From the NCBI RefSeq assembly GCF_001245615.1, contig NZ_CWKH01000002.1, positions 930,001-994,000 on the forward strand: a stretch of 64,000 nucleotides of DNA. The letters are read 5' to 3'. The first letter of the stretch is position 1. Each line of letters opens with the position of its first letter. The notes below the pieces were generated by a model. It ran no database searches and was not told where the DNA came from. It saw only the letters and a list, made by a program, of their open reading frames with translations. This DNA is from Mycolicibacterium neworleansense (lineage in GTDB: Bacteria; Actinomycetota; Actinomycetes; Mycobacteriales; Mycobacteriaceae). A program made the position numbers and the translations under genes. This document shows, piece by piece, positions 44,613 to 53,186 of the stretch.

Positions 44613-45770
44613 CTACAGCACCCCGAACTGCGAGGTCACCCACCGCACCGGGTCCACGCACCGGAAGGGGGCAATACCCCTGGCGTGCAGGCGGTTTCCG
44701 CTGGGGGCATGGCCGAGCGCGGATACCGCGAAATACCGGCTGGCCAACCGCGCGCCGGCAGACGGATTCTCCACCCCCGCCACGATCGACCCGCCGTGCA
44801 GCCGGATCAACAGGCTGCGCACCTCTTGGTCGAGCAGTTGACCTTCGACATCGTCGTAGCGCTTGCCGTCGGAGGTGTCGCGCAAGAACGCCGCGCCTCC
44901 GTTCGACATGACCAACGCCCATTCCGAACCCTGCACGTCACGCAGCGCCCGCAGCACGTCGAACTTGGACAGGATCACCGCGAGCTTTGGCTGGCCTGGG
45001 TTGACCGCCAACAGCAGATTGCCCAGCACCGCGCGCGGCTCCCCGCCGCTGAACGGTTGCGGCGGCAGCAGGTCCTGCAGTTGATCGCGGATGGCCTTGA
45101 CCCGCAACGGGTCGAACATGAAGAACACCGCGTCGGCGTGGGCGAAGAACTGGAAGGGCGGCGCCCGCAGGTCACCGTTCTCCAAATCCTCACCCGCGAC
45201 GTCGCGCAGCACCAGGAATCGGCGCACCCCGTGCCAGACACCGATCGAGAACACCAGTGGCTCACGCTGATTGGGCGCCTGGGTGTGCACTGTGGGGGTG
45301 GGCGGCAACAGGCCCCGCTCTACGTACAGCGGCCCCTCGTAATTGGTGGCGTAGTTCTGCGCGGTGGCCCGGGTGACCGGTTCCATCACCACACCGAACC
45401 GCTCGCACAACAATTCCAGCTGTTTGATCAGCACCGCGATATAGAGGCTCTTGCCCGTCGCGCGCGCACCCGCCAGTGCGATGCAGATGGCATGTCCCTC
45501 ACGGAACCCGTCGGGAAGCGTGAAGTGGCAGACCGGGCAGATCTCCACCGCCGGACCCTGAAGCGCCCGGCTGGCCTCGGAGGTCGGCGGTGGCGGGCCG
45601 TTGTAGCCGGGGGTCCGGGTCCACGTGTAGAGCGGGCCGCAATCGGCCGGCGCCCCCACGTACGCCGAGGCGACGTCGTCGCGGTACCGGGTGCCACCGG
45701 CCTGGGCGGGCAGCGTCCACAGGTGGTTGTTCGGGCTCAACAGGGTGAAGCACCGCGGGCATTTGCTCAT
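44613..45770 (-). CDS. predicted TRAFAC/DO-type GTPase with N-terminal zinc ribbon
   Basis: 385 residues. N-terminal zinc-ribbon cysteines Cys4/Cys7 and Cys78/Cys81; P-loop GARATGKS at 101-108; a G3-like DVAGE at 190-194 in FLVLRDVAGEDLENGD; and a G4-like SKFD (ILSKFDVLRAL) near 268. This fits the double-GTPase (DO-GTPase2) clade described in computational work on GTPase-centred bacterial conflict systems. ATG 45770 lies one base after the stop of the upstream gene. Expected to be the switch of the three-gene system 44613-50354; nucleotide preference and effector are not known. Confidence 0.78.
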   Translation of the reverse strand: MSKCPRCFTLLSPNNHLWTLPAQAGGTRYRDDVASAYVGAPADCGPLYTWTRTPGYNGPPPPTSEASRALQGPAVEICPVCHFTLPDGFREGHAICIALAGARATGKSLYIAVLIKQLELLCERFGVVMEPVTRATAQNYATNYEGPLYVERGLLPPTPTVHTQAPNQREPLVFSIGVWHGVRRFLVLRDVAGEDLENGDLRAPPFQFFAHADAVFFMFDPLRVKAIRDQLQDLLPPQPFSGGEPRAVLGNLLLAVNPGQPKLAVILSKFDVLRALRDVQGSEWALVMSNGGAAFLRDTSDGKRYDDVEGQLLDQEVRSLLIRLHGGSIVAGVENPSAGARLASRYFAVSALGHAPSGNRLHARGIAPFRCVDPVRWVTSQFGVL

Positions 45771-45771
45771 G

Positions 45772-48231
45772 TCAGCCCCGGCTCCCCCTCAGTCGCTCCG
45801 CCAGCGACGGATTGTCACCCCGCCGCGTCAGCAGCCTGTTCACCATTTTGCGGTATCCGCGCATCGCCCCCTCGGAGGAGTCACCCGACAACTGCGCCAT
45901 CAACACCACCACGGATTCCGCGTCGGCGCTGCCCATGCCCGCGGCCACCTGCCCGGCCAGCACGCCTGCGAGCCGGTCCACGGGGTCGAGGACGTGGCCA
46001 CCGGACTCGGTCGCCGCGGCCCGGAGCAGGCTGACCGCCACGACTGTCACCGGCGCCAATTGGCCGCCGTCGACCAGCGGTAGCACGCGGGCCACCGCCT
46101 GTGTGCCGCAACCTTTTTCGCCGGCCAAGGCGTTGCAGGCCCGCGGGTACGGCTGCCCCGTCAGCACGCCCAACAGCGCAAACGCCAGGAGCCGAGCGGT
46201 GAAGTCCGGGTGCACCGAGCCTGGTTCCAGCCCGGTCAGCACCTGGTCCCACAGCGGCACATACGAGCTCTGGTGGGTGTGCAGATAGCGCTGATTCAGC
46301 CAGTCCCCCGGTTCGATGTGCCGCACGGCCGCACACGCCACCGCTACGTTGTCGCCGTTGTCGTCGATCACCTTGCCCGCCAACTGCTGCAGCGACTCGG
46401 AGTCGGCGGCGCCCACCAGGGTGCGCAGCGCGGCCATCCGGGGCAGCGGCTCGGTGCCGATGGCCATCAGCAGATCCGACGGATTCCAGACGGCCGCGGC
46501 GGCCGCGGCCGCGAAATGCTCCGGATCGGTCATCCGCAGCCACCACAGCTGCGCACCGAGATCGCCCGGCAGTGCCGGGCCGCGGCGGCGCGATCGCAGA
46601 CCACGCAACGCGGCGCGGGTCCACACCGGATCCCACGGCTGGGCGGCCGCGAGTTCGGCCGGTTCGGGCACCCGGGCGGCCTCGGCCAGCCAGTCCAGCA
46701 CGTCGTCGCCGACGGTGCTGCCCTCCGCGTCACCGTCGCGCAGCAACAGCGTCCCCAGGGACAGCCGGTCGGCGGCACCGATCAGCCCGCGCACCCGAGG
46801 GTCGGCCAGACCGGGGAGCACACCGTCGGTCAGCGCCGCCTGCAGCCGGTCGTCGGCCACCCCGGCCCGCAACAGCAGGTCGACGACGCGCAGCAACCGA
46901 TCCGGGCCCTGGACCTGACTACGCTCCAGGGCGGGCCCGATCGCCTTCCGCAACGACGAAGGTATTGGTTTCCCGTGAAACATTCTCGGCCCCAACGGGA
47001 TTGGACCGGTCTGGGACAGCCACACGTCATCAGCGATCGCCCGCGCGAAGTACGTGGCATCGGCGAAGGCCGCGCCGGCCCCATCCGGCAACTCGTGCAC
47101 CGCCCGCCAGGCATCGGCCGTGGTGGTGCCGACCACGGCCGAGAACACGTCGGCGATGGTGTGCGCGGCCTCGGACCCGACCAGCGCCCCGGACGGGGAA
47201 TGCGCGGCGATCACCTCGTGGGCCTCGACCTGCGCGTCGGCGAATTCCGGGCGCCCGGCCACCGCCATGGCCATCGGCCACGCCGGGTGCAGCCTGTCGT
47301 CGCGCACCTGCGTGGACAGCGTGTCGATGTCATCGAGTACGCGCCGTGCGGAGGCCACGTCGAGCAGGACCACCTGCGCCATCACCGACCACCGAGTCAC
47401 CTCGATCCGGTGTCCGCCCGCGGTGCGGTGCGGATCGCCGCCGAGCTCGCCCAGCGATACGGTCTCGGCTTCGCTGATAACCGCCATTCCCGGTTCGACC
47501 GCGGCGAGGTCCTCGATCGGCACCGCGCTGAGCAACTGGCCACTGTGCGGGGTGACCTGCTCGGCGCGGTCAAAGGTGGAAAAGCTCAACTCCGCCGCGG
47601 TGCCGGGCGACATCAGGAAGCTCAGCAGACCGATCCACTGCGCGGCCGCATCCGGAGACTGCACACCCAGCACCACCGGCGGCCCGCCGGCCAGCGCCGC
47701 GGCCACCGCATCCATGAGCGCGAACAACGTCGCCAACCGCCAGGTGGTGGTGTCCAGTGCAAACGCCACCACGCTGTCCTTGGTCACCGCGCTGCCCACC
47801 TCCGGCAGCGCCCCGGGGAGCACGGCGCGGGCCACCGCGGCGGCGCCGTAGGGCTGCAGCCAGTGCGGCGACCGCCACCGTTGGATGGCCCGGCAGCGCG
47901 GGTGGGTGTGGGGGGCACGGTCCAACAACACGTGGGCGAAGACGTTGCCCGGCCGGCCCGTGCTGTCCGACCCGGCCGGAAAGGTGTGCCAGTACCCGGC
48001 GCCGTCACCGAGATGGCGGTAGGCCAGCCGGCGGGGACCCTGCTCGAGCTGCTCGGGAGTGGGGAAATCGGGCATCTGCCCGACCGGCCGGAACACCGTG
48101 CGGACCCCGGCCATCAACGCCTGCGTCTCCTCGGGTGTCAGACCGCCGCTGGTTTCCTTGACCTGCCAGCCGCCGGTACTCCCGACGGCATCGAACGATG
48201 TGTAGGCGAGCTGGCCGTAGCGCGACGTCAT
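45772..48231 (-). CDS. GTPase-associated protein 1 (GAP1-N/M/C type)
   Basis: 819 residues from ATG 48231, set by the ATGA overlap with the upstream gene. The N-terminal domain starts with the family-typical RYGQLAYTSFD and runs to about 260, with YRHLGDGAGYWHTFPAG and NVFAHVLLD; this is the GAP1-N2-like region. Long helical middle and C-terminal regions follow, Ala/Leu-rich with repeat-like packing. These proteins accompany DO-GTPases and are thought to couple GTPase state to a partner. No enzyme motif or membrane segment is seen. It overlaps or abuts both neighbours, so the three genes form one translational unit. Confidence 0.75.
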   Translation of the reverse strand: MTSRYGQLAYTSFDAVGSTGGWQVKETSGGLTPEETQALMAGVRTVFRPVGQMPDFPTPEQLEQGPRRLAYRHLGDGAGYWHTFPAGSDSTGRPGNVFAHVLLDRAPHTHPRCRAIQRWRSPHWLQPYGAAAVARAVLPGALPEVGSAVTKDSVVAFALDTTTWRLATLFALMDAVAAALAGGPPVVLGVQSPDAAAQWIGLLSFLMSPGTAAELSFSTFDRAEQVTPHSGQLLSAVPIEDLAAVEPGMAVISEAETVSLGELGGDPHRTAGGHRIEVTRWSVMAQVVLLDVASARRVLDDIDTLSTQVRDDRLHPAWPMAMAVAGRPEFADAQVEAHEVIAAHSPSGALVGSEAAHTIADVFSAVVGTTTADAWRAVHELPDGAGAAFADATYFARAIADDVWLSQTGPIPLGPRMFHGKPIPSSLRKAIGPALERSQVQGPDRLLRVVDLLLRAGVADDRLQAALTDGVLPGLADPRVRGLIGAADRLSLGTLLLRDGDAEGSTVGDDVLDWLAEAARVPEPAELAAAQPWDPVWTRAALRGLRSRRRGPALPGDLGAQLWWLRMTDPEHFAAAAAAAVWNPSDLLMAIGTEPLPRMAALRTLVGAADSESLQQLAGKVIDDNGDNVAVACAAVRHIEPGDWLNQRYLHTHQSSYVPLWDQVLTGLEPGSVHPDFTARLLAFALLGVLTGQPYPRACNALAGEKGCGTQAVARVLPLVDGGQLAPVTVVAVSLLRAAATESGGHVLDPVDRLAGVLAGQVAAGMGSADAESVVVLMAQLSGDSSEGAMRGYRKMVNRLLTRRGDNPSLAERLRGSRG

Positions 48232-50354
48232 AGCACCGTCGTGGTGAGCTGCAGGGTCGGCACCGGCGGGTCCAGCAGGGCAACGGTTCGCAGCTGCGCG
48301 GGGTCGGGGATGTTGAGGAACAACCGGATCCAGCCGTGCAGCCCGCTGACGTTGGCGGCCCACAACTCGCCGCTGCCCGACGCGGTCAGCGCCGTCCACC
48401 GCAACTCCTTGGACGGCTGGTCCGCCAACTGGCCCTGCGCGTCCAGCGGCGCCACATCGACCGGTTGACCGTCGTGCACGCTCAACGGAATCCGCTGCGG
48501 GTTGTTGACCAACACGAACGAAGGCGACCCCGGCACGTCGTACTCCGAACGCACGGCGACGGTGGCCGTGGTGGGAAAACCATTGGGGTCACGTCCGATT
48601 CGCACCGCGTACTGCAAGCGCAGCATGCCCGGGTACTCGATGCTGGCCACCGGCCCGGTCACGCGTCGTCCGCCGGAGAACGCCACCGGCGCCAGGTGAA
48701 GTGAGCAGCCCCCCACCGGTAGGGCGCCCGTCAGGTGCATGCCGCCGTACTTCTCGTAGTCCTCGAGGGAGATCTCGAAGGACCGGCCGGTCAAACCGGC
48801 CCGGGGGTCATGGCCCTTGGCCGCCAAGGTCACCACCACACCTGCTGCACCGGCCGGCCATTCGAACGTCAGCACCTGCTTGTTGCAGTACTCGGCGAGT
48901 TCGATGTCGCGGATCGTGCCGGTGCGCACCGCCGACACGGTGCGGCCCAGAACGGCCCGCCCGGCCACGATCGTCACCGGCGTCACATAGGCCCGGCTCC
49001 AGCCCTGCGGCCAGGGCACCCCCGCCATCAGGGTGCGGTGGGTGCCGTCGGGTTGGGCCTGATCGATGACGGGCTGACGCAGCCGCAGGTCCGGGGTCAG
49101 CCCCACCTGCTCGAGCGCGTTCTCGGGGAGCTCGGTGGACACGCCGCCGGCGCTCGGGCCGGTCTGGCTCAGATACACGGCCACCTCCGCGCCCGGAGCG
49201 GCCCATGACACGTCGAAGGTCTCACCGTCGAAACCGGTGTCGACCGAGATGTCGGTGACCGCGGCGAGCACCGCGGAGACCTCGATGTCGGCGTCGGCGG
49301 GCTCCGAGAGCCGCACGACCCCGTCGACCTCGACGGCGCAGCGCACCCGGTAGCGGTAGCGCGTACCCCGGGCCGCCCCGGAATCGACGAAACCGGTCCG
49401 GTGCTCACCGTCGGCCAGGATCCGATAACGCGACTCGTCGATCTCGCTTTCCTCGGCGTCGTCCAGCGGGATGCGGTACACGTGCACCGAACTCGCTGCC
49501 GGTGGCGCCGTCCACTTCCCGATGACCAGACCGTTGTCCTCCCGGACGGACACGTCGACGAGCGGGGCCACCAACACCCCGCCGGCGTGCAGCACCGGCC
49601 TGGTGCTCAGGGCATCCGCGCGGGATGTACCGGTGATGACCCACACCTGGTAGTAGCGCACCGGACCGGTCAGCGGCCGGTCATCGCTCGCGGCCGACAA
49701 CGGTGTCGCCGCGACGAGGTCGGCGTTCTCCGGGGACTTGGGTTCCCGATCCTCGGCGCTGACCACCCGGTACAGCACCACTCCCCCGTTGGCCTGATAG
49801 TCCGGCCAGCTCAGGTCCACGACCTCGGGGCGCGACTCATCGTGGCGGAAGGAGATGGTGTGCACGGAACCGGCGGTGGGCACCGCCGTCTCGGTCGTAC
49901 TGGCCGCGGCTCCGGTTTCGAGCTCGGCGAGCACCCGGGCCATCTCGTCGGCATGCTCGGCCACCGACCCGGGCAGCATCTCGCGGATCTGCTCGACGTC
50001 GGTGCGCCCGGACCGGAGTACGAGACGCAGGTGCGCCTCTTTGAAACTGCGCGCCGCGACCGCGCCGGAGTCGACCAATTGCTGACGCCAGGCCAGCAAC
50101 GGCGCCAGCCGGGGATCCGCGTCGTCGGGATCGTCGACGGGATACAGATCGGGCATCAGAACACCAAATCCCCGCCGGACGTGACCGCTGGGCGTCACGT
50201 ACTCCGGCAGCTCGAACAGCGCGAACTCCTGAGGTGGCAGACCGGCATTGGCCTGCACACCCAGAAACGCTACCGCAGCGGCGACGTGGTCACCGCGACA
50301 TGGTGGGCCGGTGAGAAGGACGGGGTTGTGCACCGCCACATATGTTCGGCACAT
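48228..50354 (-). CDS. third component of the GTPase system, fibronectin-III-like repeat protein
   Basis: 708 residues if started at ATG 50354; GTG codons just inside are alternatives and no ribosome site is clear. Residues about 1-130 are mixed alpha/beta and helical (FALFELPEYVTPSG, then LMPDLYPVDDPDDAD). From about 150 onward it is beta-rich with FN3-like units, for instance VVDLSWPDYQANGGVVLYRVVS, DVSVREDNGLVIGKWTAPPA and VSWAAPGAEVAVYLSQ. The C-terminal about 150 residues are different and end in PTLQLTTTVL. No signal peptide, so an intracellular FN3-type scaffold is suggested. First gene of the operon; divergent from the nitroreductase gene. Confidence 0.7.
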   Translation of the reverse strand: MCRTYVAVHNPVLLTGPPCRGDHVAAAVAFLGVQANAGLPPQEFALFELPEYVTPSGHVRRGFGVLMPDLYPVDDPDDADPRLAPLLAWRQQLVDSGAVAARSFKEAHLRLVLRSGRTDVEQIREMLPGSVAEHADEMARVLAELETGAAASTTETAVPTAGSVHTISFRHDESRPEVVDLSWPDYQANGGVVLYRVVSAEDREPKSPENADLVAATPLSAASDDRPLTGPVRYYQVWVITGTSRADALSTRPVLHAGGVLVAPLVDVSVREDNGLVIGKWTAPPAASSVHVYRIPLDDAEESEIDESRYRILADGEHRTGFVDSGAARGTRYRYRVRCAVEVDGVVRLSEPADADIEVSAVLAAVTDISVDTGFDGETFDVSWAAPGAEVAVYLSQTGPSAGGVSTELPENALEQVGLTPDLRLRQPVIDQAQPDGTHRTLMAGVPWPQGWSRAYVTPVTIVAGRAVLGRTVSAVRTGTIRDIELAEYCNKQVLTFEWPAGAAGVVVTLAAKGHDPRAGLTGRSFEISLEDYEKYGGMHLTGALPVGGCSLHLAPVAFSGGRRVTGPVASIEYPGMLRLQYAVRIGRDPNGFPTTATVAVRSEYDVPGSPSFVLVNNPQRIPLSVHDGQPVDVAPLDAQGQLADQPSKELRWTALTASGSGELWAANVSGLHGWIRLFLNIPDPAQLRTVALLDPPVPTLQLTTTVL

Positions 50355-50383
50355 TCGGATGGATCGCGATGTGAGGGAGGGAT

Positions 50384-51025
50384 ATGTCTTCGACCGGATC
50401 CGCCACGGACAACCTGTGGGAAGTGATGTCGACATCGCGGACGATCCGGCGGTTCACCGACGCACCGGTCGACGACGCGACGCTGACCCGCTGTCTGCAG
50501 GCCGCGGTCTGGGCGCCGTCTGGGGCGAACGCGCAGGCCTGGCGGTTCGTCGTACTGCGCTCGGCCGAGCAACGCGCCGTCGTCGCCAAGGCCGCGGCCC
50601 AGGCGCTCGCGGTCATCGAACCCGTCTACGGCATGACACGTCCCGCCCAAGACGACACCAGCCGACGGGCCAGGACCAACCGCGCCATCTACGAATTGCA
50701 CGACCGGGCAGGCGAGTTCACCTCGGTGCTGTTCACCCAGCAACGCTTTACCACCGCCTCGGAACTGCTGCTCGGCGGATCGATCTTCCCCGCCATGCAG
50801 AACTTCCTGCTCGCGGCCCGGGCCCAGGGGCTGGGGGCCTGCCTGACCAGCTGGGCCTCCTACGGTGGGGAACAACTGCTGCGTGAGGCCGTCGGGGTGC
50901 CCGACGACTGGATGCTGGCCGGTCACGTGGTGGTGGGCTGGCCGCGCGGATCTCACGGCCCGGTGCGCCGGCGACCCGTCAACGAGCTGGTCTGCATCGA
51001 CCATTGGGACAACCCGGCACCCTAG
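50384..51025 (+). CDS. nitroreductase family flavoprotein
   Basis: 213 residues. FMN-dependent nitroreductase fold: TSRTIRRFTDAPVDDATL near 17-34, WAPSGANAQAWRFVVLRS near 43-60 (FMN-phosphate site), and GLGACLTSWASYGGEQLLRE toward the C-terminus. It reduces nitro groups, quinones or related substrates with NAD(P)H; substrate not predictable. ATG 50384 follows GGGAGGGAT. The dioxygenase gene starts nine bases after its stop, so the two are co-transcribed. Confidence 0.92.
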   Translation: MSSTGSATDNLWEVMSTSRTIRRFTDAPVDDATLTRCLQAAVWAPSGANAQAWRFVVLRSAEQRAVVAKAAAQALAVIEPVYGMTRPAQDDTSRRARTNRAIYELHDRAGEFTSVLFTQQRFTTASELLLGGSIFPAMQNFLLAARAQGLGACLTSWASYGGEQLLREAVGVPDDWMLAGHVVVGWPRGSHGPVRRRPVNELVCIDHWDNPAP

Positions 51026-51034
51026 GCTGGCTTC

Positions 51035-51829
51035 ATGGGTACCGCCCCCGCCCTGATGCCCGCGGCGTTCATCGGCCACGGCAGCCCGATGAACGCCCTC
51101 GAATCCAACCGCTTCACCTCGGCCTGGCGCAGTTTCGGGCAGACCGTGCCGCGGCCCCGCGCGATCCTGGTGATCAGCGCGCACTGGTACATCAACGCCA
51201 CCGCGGTCACCGCGATGCCGCGCCCGCGCACCATCCACGACTTCTACGGATTCCCCCGCGAGCTGTTCGACGTCCAGTACCCGGCACCGGGGCTGCCGGA
51301 GCTGGCCGAGGAGGTCAGCGACGTGGTGCATCCGACCTGGGTGGGCGCCGACATGGACAGCTGGGGTATCGATCACGGCACCTGGTCGGTGCTGGTGCAC
51401 GCCTTTCCCGACGCGTCCATACCCGTTGTGCAACTGGCGATCAACGCCAACGAACCGGCCGAGTATCACCTGCGGCTCGGGGCCAAGCTGGCACCGTTGC
51501 GTGAGCGCGGCGTGCTGGTGGTGGGCAGCGGCAACATCGTGCACAACCTCGCCGGCATGGACCCCACCCGGCCAGAGGACGGCTTCGCCTGGGCCAGGCG
51601 GTTCGACGACGCCGCCCGCGAACAACTCACCCACTCCCCCGCCGACGTCCTCAACCTGGCCGCACATCCCGACCATGCGGCCGCGGTACCCACCCCGGAC
51701 CACTTCATCCCGATGCTGTACTTCGCCGGGCTGGCCGCGGCCGCACCCCAGTCCGCTCGCTCCGTCGACACGTTGGTCACCGGCTACACCTACGGGTCGT
51801 TGTCGATGACGTCCTACCTGCTGGGTTGA
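51035..51829 (+). CDS. DODA-type extradiol aromatic ring-opening dioxygenase
   Basis: 264 residues of the LigB/4,5-DOPA dioxygenase (YgiD) family. Metal-ligand histidines are His15 (FIGHGSPM), His50 (ISAHWY) and His223 (TPDHFIPMLYF), with catalytic His114 (IDHGTWSVL) and His170 (GSGNIVHNL). It opens catechol-type rings using a non-haem metal. Start ATG 51035 is placed by homology with the family N-terminus. It forms an operon with the nitroreductase; together they could process a nitroaromatic or catechol compound, but this is inference. Confidence 0.92.
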   Translation: MGTAPALMPAAFIGHGSPMNALESNRFTSAWRSFGQTVPRPRAILVISAHWYINATAVTAMPRPRTIHDFYGFPRELFDVQYPAPGLPELAEEVSDVVHPTWVGADMDSWGIDHGTWSVLVHAFPDASIPVVQLAINANEPAEYHLRLGAKLAPLRERGVLVVGSGNIVHNLAGMDPTRPEDGFAWARRFDDAAREQLTHSPADVLNLAAHPDHAAAVPTPDHFIPMLYFAGLAAAAPQSARSVDTLVTGYTYGSLSMTSYLLG

Positions 51830-51883
51830 GCCGGATCATTTCAACGAGGCCGCCGATACGGTCGCGATATGGTGGCGGGCGTC

Positions 51884-52750
51884 ATGCGCGGAATTCTCCT
51901 GGCCGGCGGGTCCGGCACCCGGCTGCATCCGATCACCATGGGTGTCAGCAAGCAACTGCTGCCGGTGTACGACAAACCGCTCGTCTACTACCCGCTGTCC
52001 ACCCTGATCATGGCCGGTATCCGCGATATCCTGGTGATCACCACGCCCACCGACGGCCCGGCCTTCCGGCGCCTGCTCGGTGACGGCTCGGCATTCGGGG
52101 TGAACCTGAGCTACGCCACCCAACAGCAGCCCGAGGGGCTGGCCCAGGCGTTCATGATCGGCGCCGAGCACATCGGCACCGGTTCGGTGGCACTCGTGTT
52201 GGGCGACAACGTTTTCTACGGCCCAGGTCTGGGGACGAGCCTGCGCCGGTTTCAAAACGTCAGCGGCGGAGCCATTTTCGCTTACTGGGTGGCGAACCCG
52301 GCGGCCTACGGCGTGGTCGAGTTCAACGCGGACGGCACCGCCTTGTCACTCGAGGAAAAGCCGGCCGTGCCCAAGTCCCAGTACGCGGTGCCGGGGCTGT
52401 ACTTCTATGACAACGACGTCATAGAGATAGCCCGGTCGCTGCGGAAATCGGCCCGCGGTGAATATGAGATCACCGAGATCAACCAGACCTATCTCGACCA
52501 GGGCCGGCTCTCGGTCGAGGTGCTGGCCCGCGGGACGGCCTGGCTGGACACCGGCACCTTCGACTCCCTTCTGGACGCCAGCGATTTCGTGCGCACCATC
52601 GAACGCCGCCAAGGATTGAAAATCGGGGTGCCCGAGGAGATCGCGTGGCGGTCCGGCTATATCAATGACAATCAACTGGCCGCCCGTGCCAAGGAACTGC
52701 CCAAATCCGGGTACGGCGACTATCTACTGCAACTGCTGAAGCGCAAGTAG
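51884..52750 (+). CDS. rmlA: glucose-1-phosphate thymidylyltransferase
   Basis: 288 residues, the usual RmlA length, from ATG 51884 ([16 protein letters not shown]); ATG 51869 would add five residues not found in the family. It makes dTDP-glucose from dTTP and glucose-1-phosphate, the first step of dTDP-rhamnose synthesis for the arabinogalactan linker. Signature motifs: GGSGTRL nucleotide loop, [22 protein letters not shown] and the [11 protein letters not shown] block. Followed by a long terminator hairpin. Confidence 0.96.
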   Translation: MRGILLAGGSGTRLHPITMGVSKQLLPVYDKPLVYYPLSTLIMAGIRDILVITTPTDGPAFRRLLGDGSAFGVNLSYATQQQPEGLAQAFMIGAEHIGTGSVALVLGDNVFYGPGLGTSLRRFQNVSGGAIFAYWVANPAAYGVVEFNADGTALSLEEKPAVPKSQYAVPGLYFYDNDVIEIARSLRKSARGEYEITEINQTYLDQGRLSVEVLARGTAWLDTGTFDSLLDASDFVRTIERRQGLKIGVPEEIAWRSGYINDNQLAARAKELPKSGYGDYLLQLLKRK

Positions 52751-52767
52751 CAGCGTCCCGCCAAACA

Positions 52768-52803
52768 CGAAGGCCGCGAACTCTGTTGAGTCCGCGGCCT
52801 TCG
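52768..52803. terminator. bidirectional terminator of rmlA and tRNA-Leu
   Basis: Perfect 11-bp stem, arms 52768-52778 and 52793-52803, plus an inner 4-bp stem (ACTC/GAGT, 52780-52783 and 52788-52791) with a four-base loop. It lies between rmlA (+) and the tRNA gene (-), 17 bases past the rmlA stop and 26 bases past the tRNA 3' end, so it can serve both. Confidence 0.8.
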
Positions 52804-52829
52804 TCGCAGTTCGTGTGAACCGCTCTCTG

Positions 52830-52912
52830 TGGGCGAAGGGGGACTTGAACCCCCACGTCCCGAAGGACACTGGCACCTGAAGCCAGCGCGTCTGCCATTC
52901 CGCCACTCGCCC
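52830..52912 (-). tRNA. leuT: tRNA-Leu (anticodon CAG)
   Basis: 83-nt class II tRNA on the minus strand. The acceptor stem begins GGGCGAG and pairs with the 3' end, followed by discriminator A. The anticodon loop TTCAGGT gives anticodon CAG (reads CUG). A long variable arm with a TTCG-capped stem marks it as Leu type, and the T arm is GGGGG-TTCAAGT-CCCCC. CCA is not encoded. Its place just before fhaA matches the tRNA-Leu next to fhaA in M. tuberculosis. Confidence 0.96.
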
Positions 52913-53022
52913 GAATGACCGAGGCAGCGTAACACTGCGAGCGCGCCGTTCCCAAACCGGCCGATCAGCGGGCCGATCTACCGGCCGTCAGATTGTCAGA
53001 AAACCCTTAAGCTCATCTAGAT

Positions 53023-53037
53023 CAGGTCACTGACCTG
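53023..53037. promoter_or_regulatory. 15-bp palindrome upstream of fhaA
   Basis: Perfect 7-bp inverted repeat around one base (CAGGTCA-C-TGACCTG), 150 bases before the fhaA start. TTGTCA at 52993-52998 is a possible -35 just before it, without a clear -10. It may be an operator of the fhaA-pknB operon. Confidence 0.35.
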
Positions 53038-53186
53038 CATCGATCGGATTCTCAGAGTTCTGTTGGTCCCGCATTTGGGCACCAGGCCGATACCATGCTT
53101 GTGAGCAGTGTGGCCAGAGCGACACGCGGGAGCACGGGTGACCGTGCCGAGGCGGCGAGCGACAACGAGAAAAGGCGGGCGGTGAC

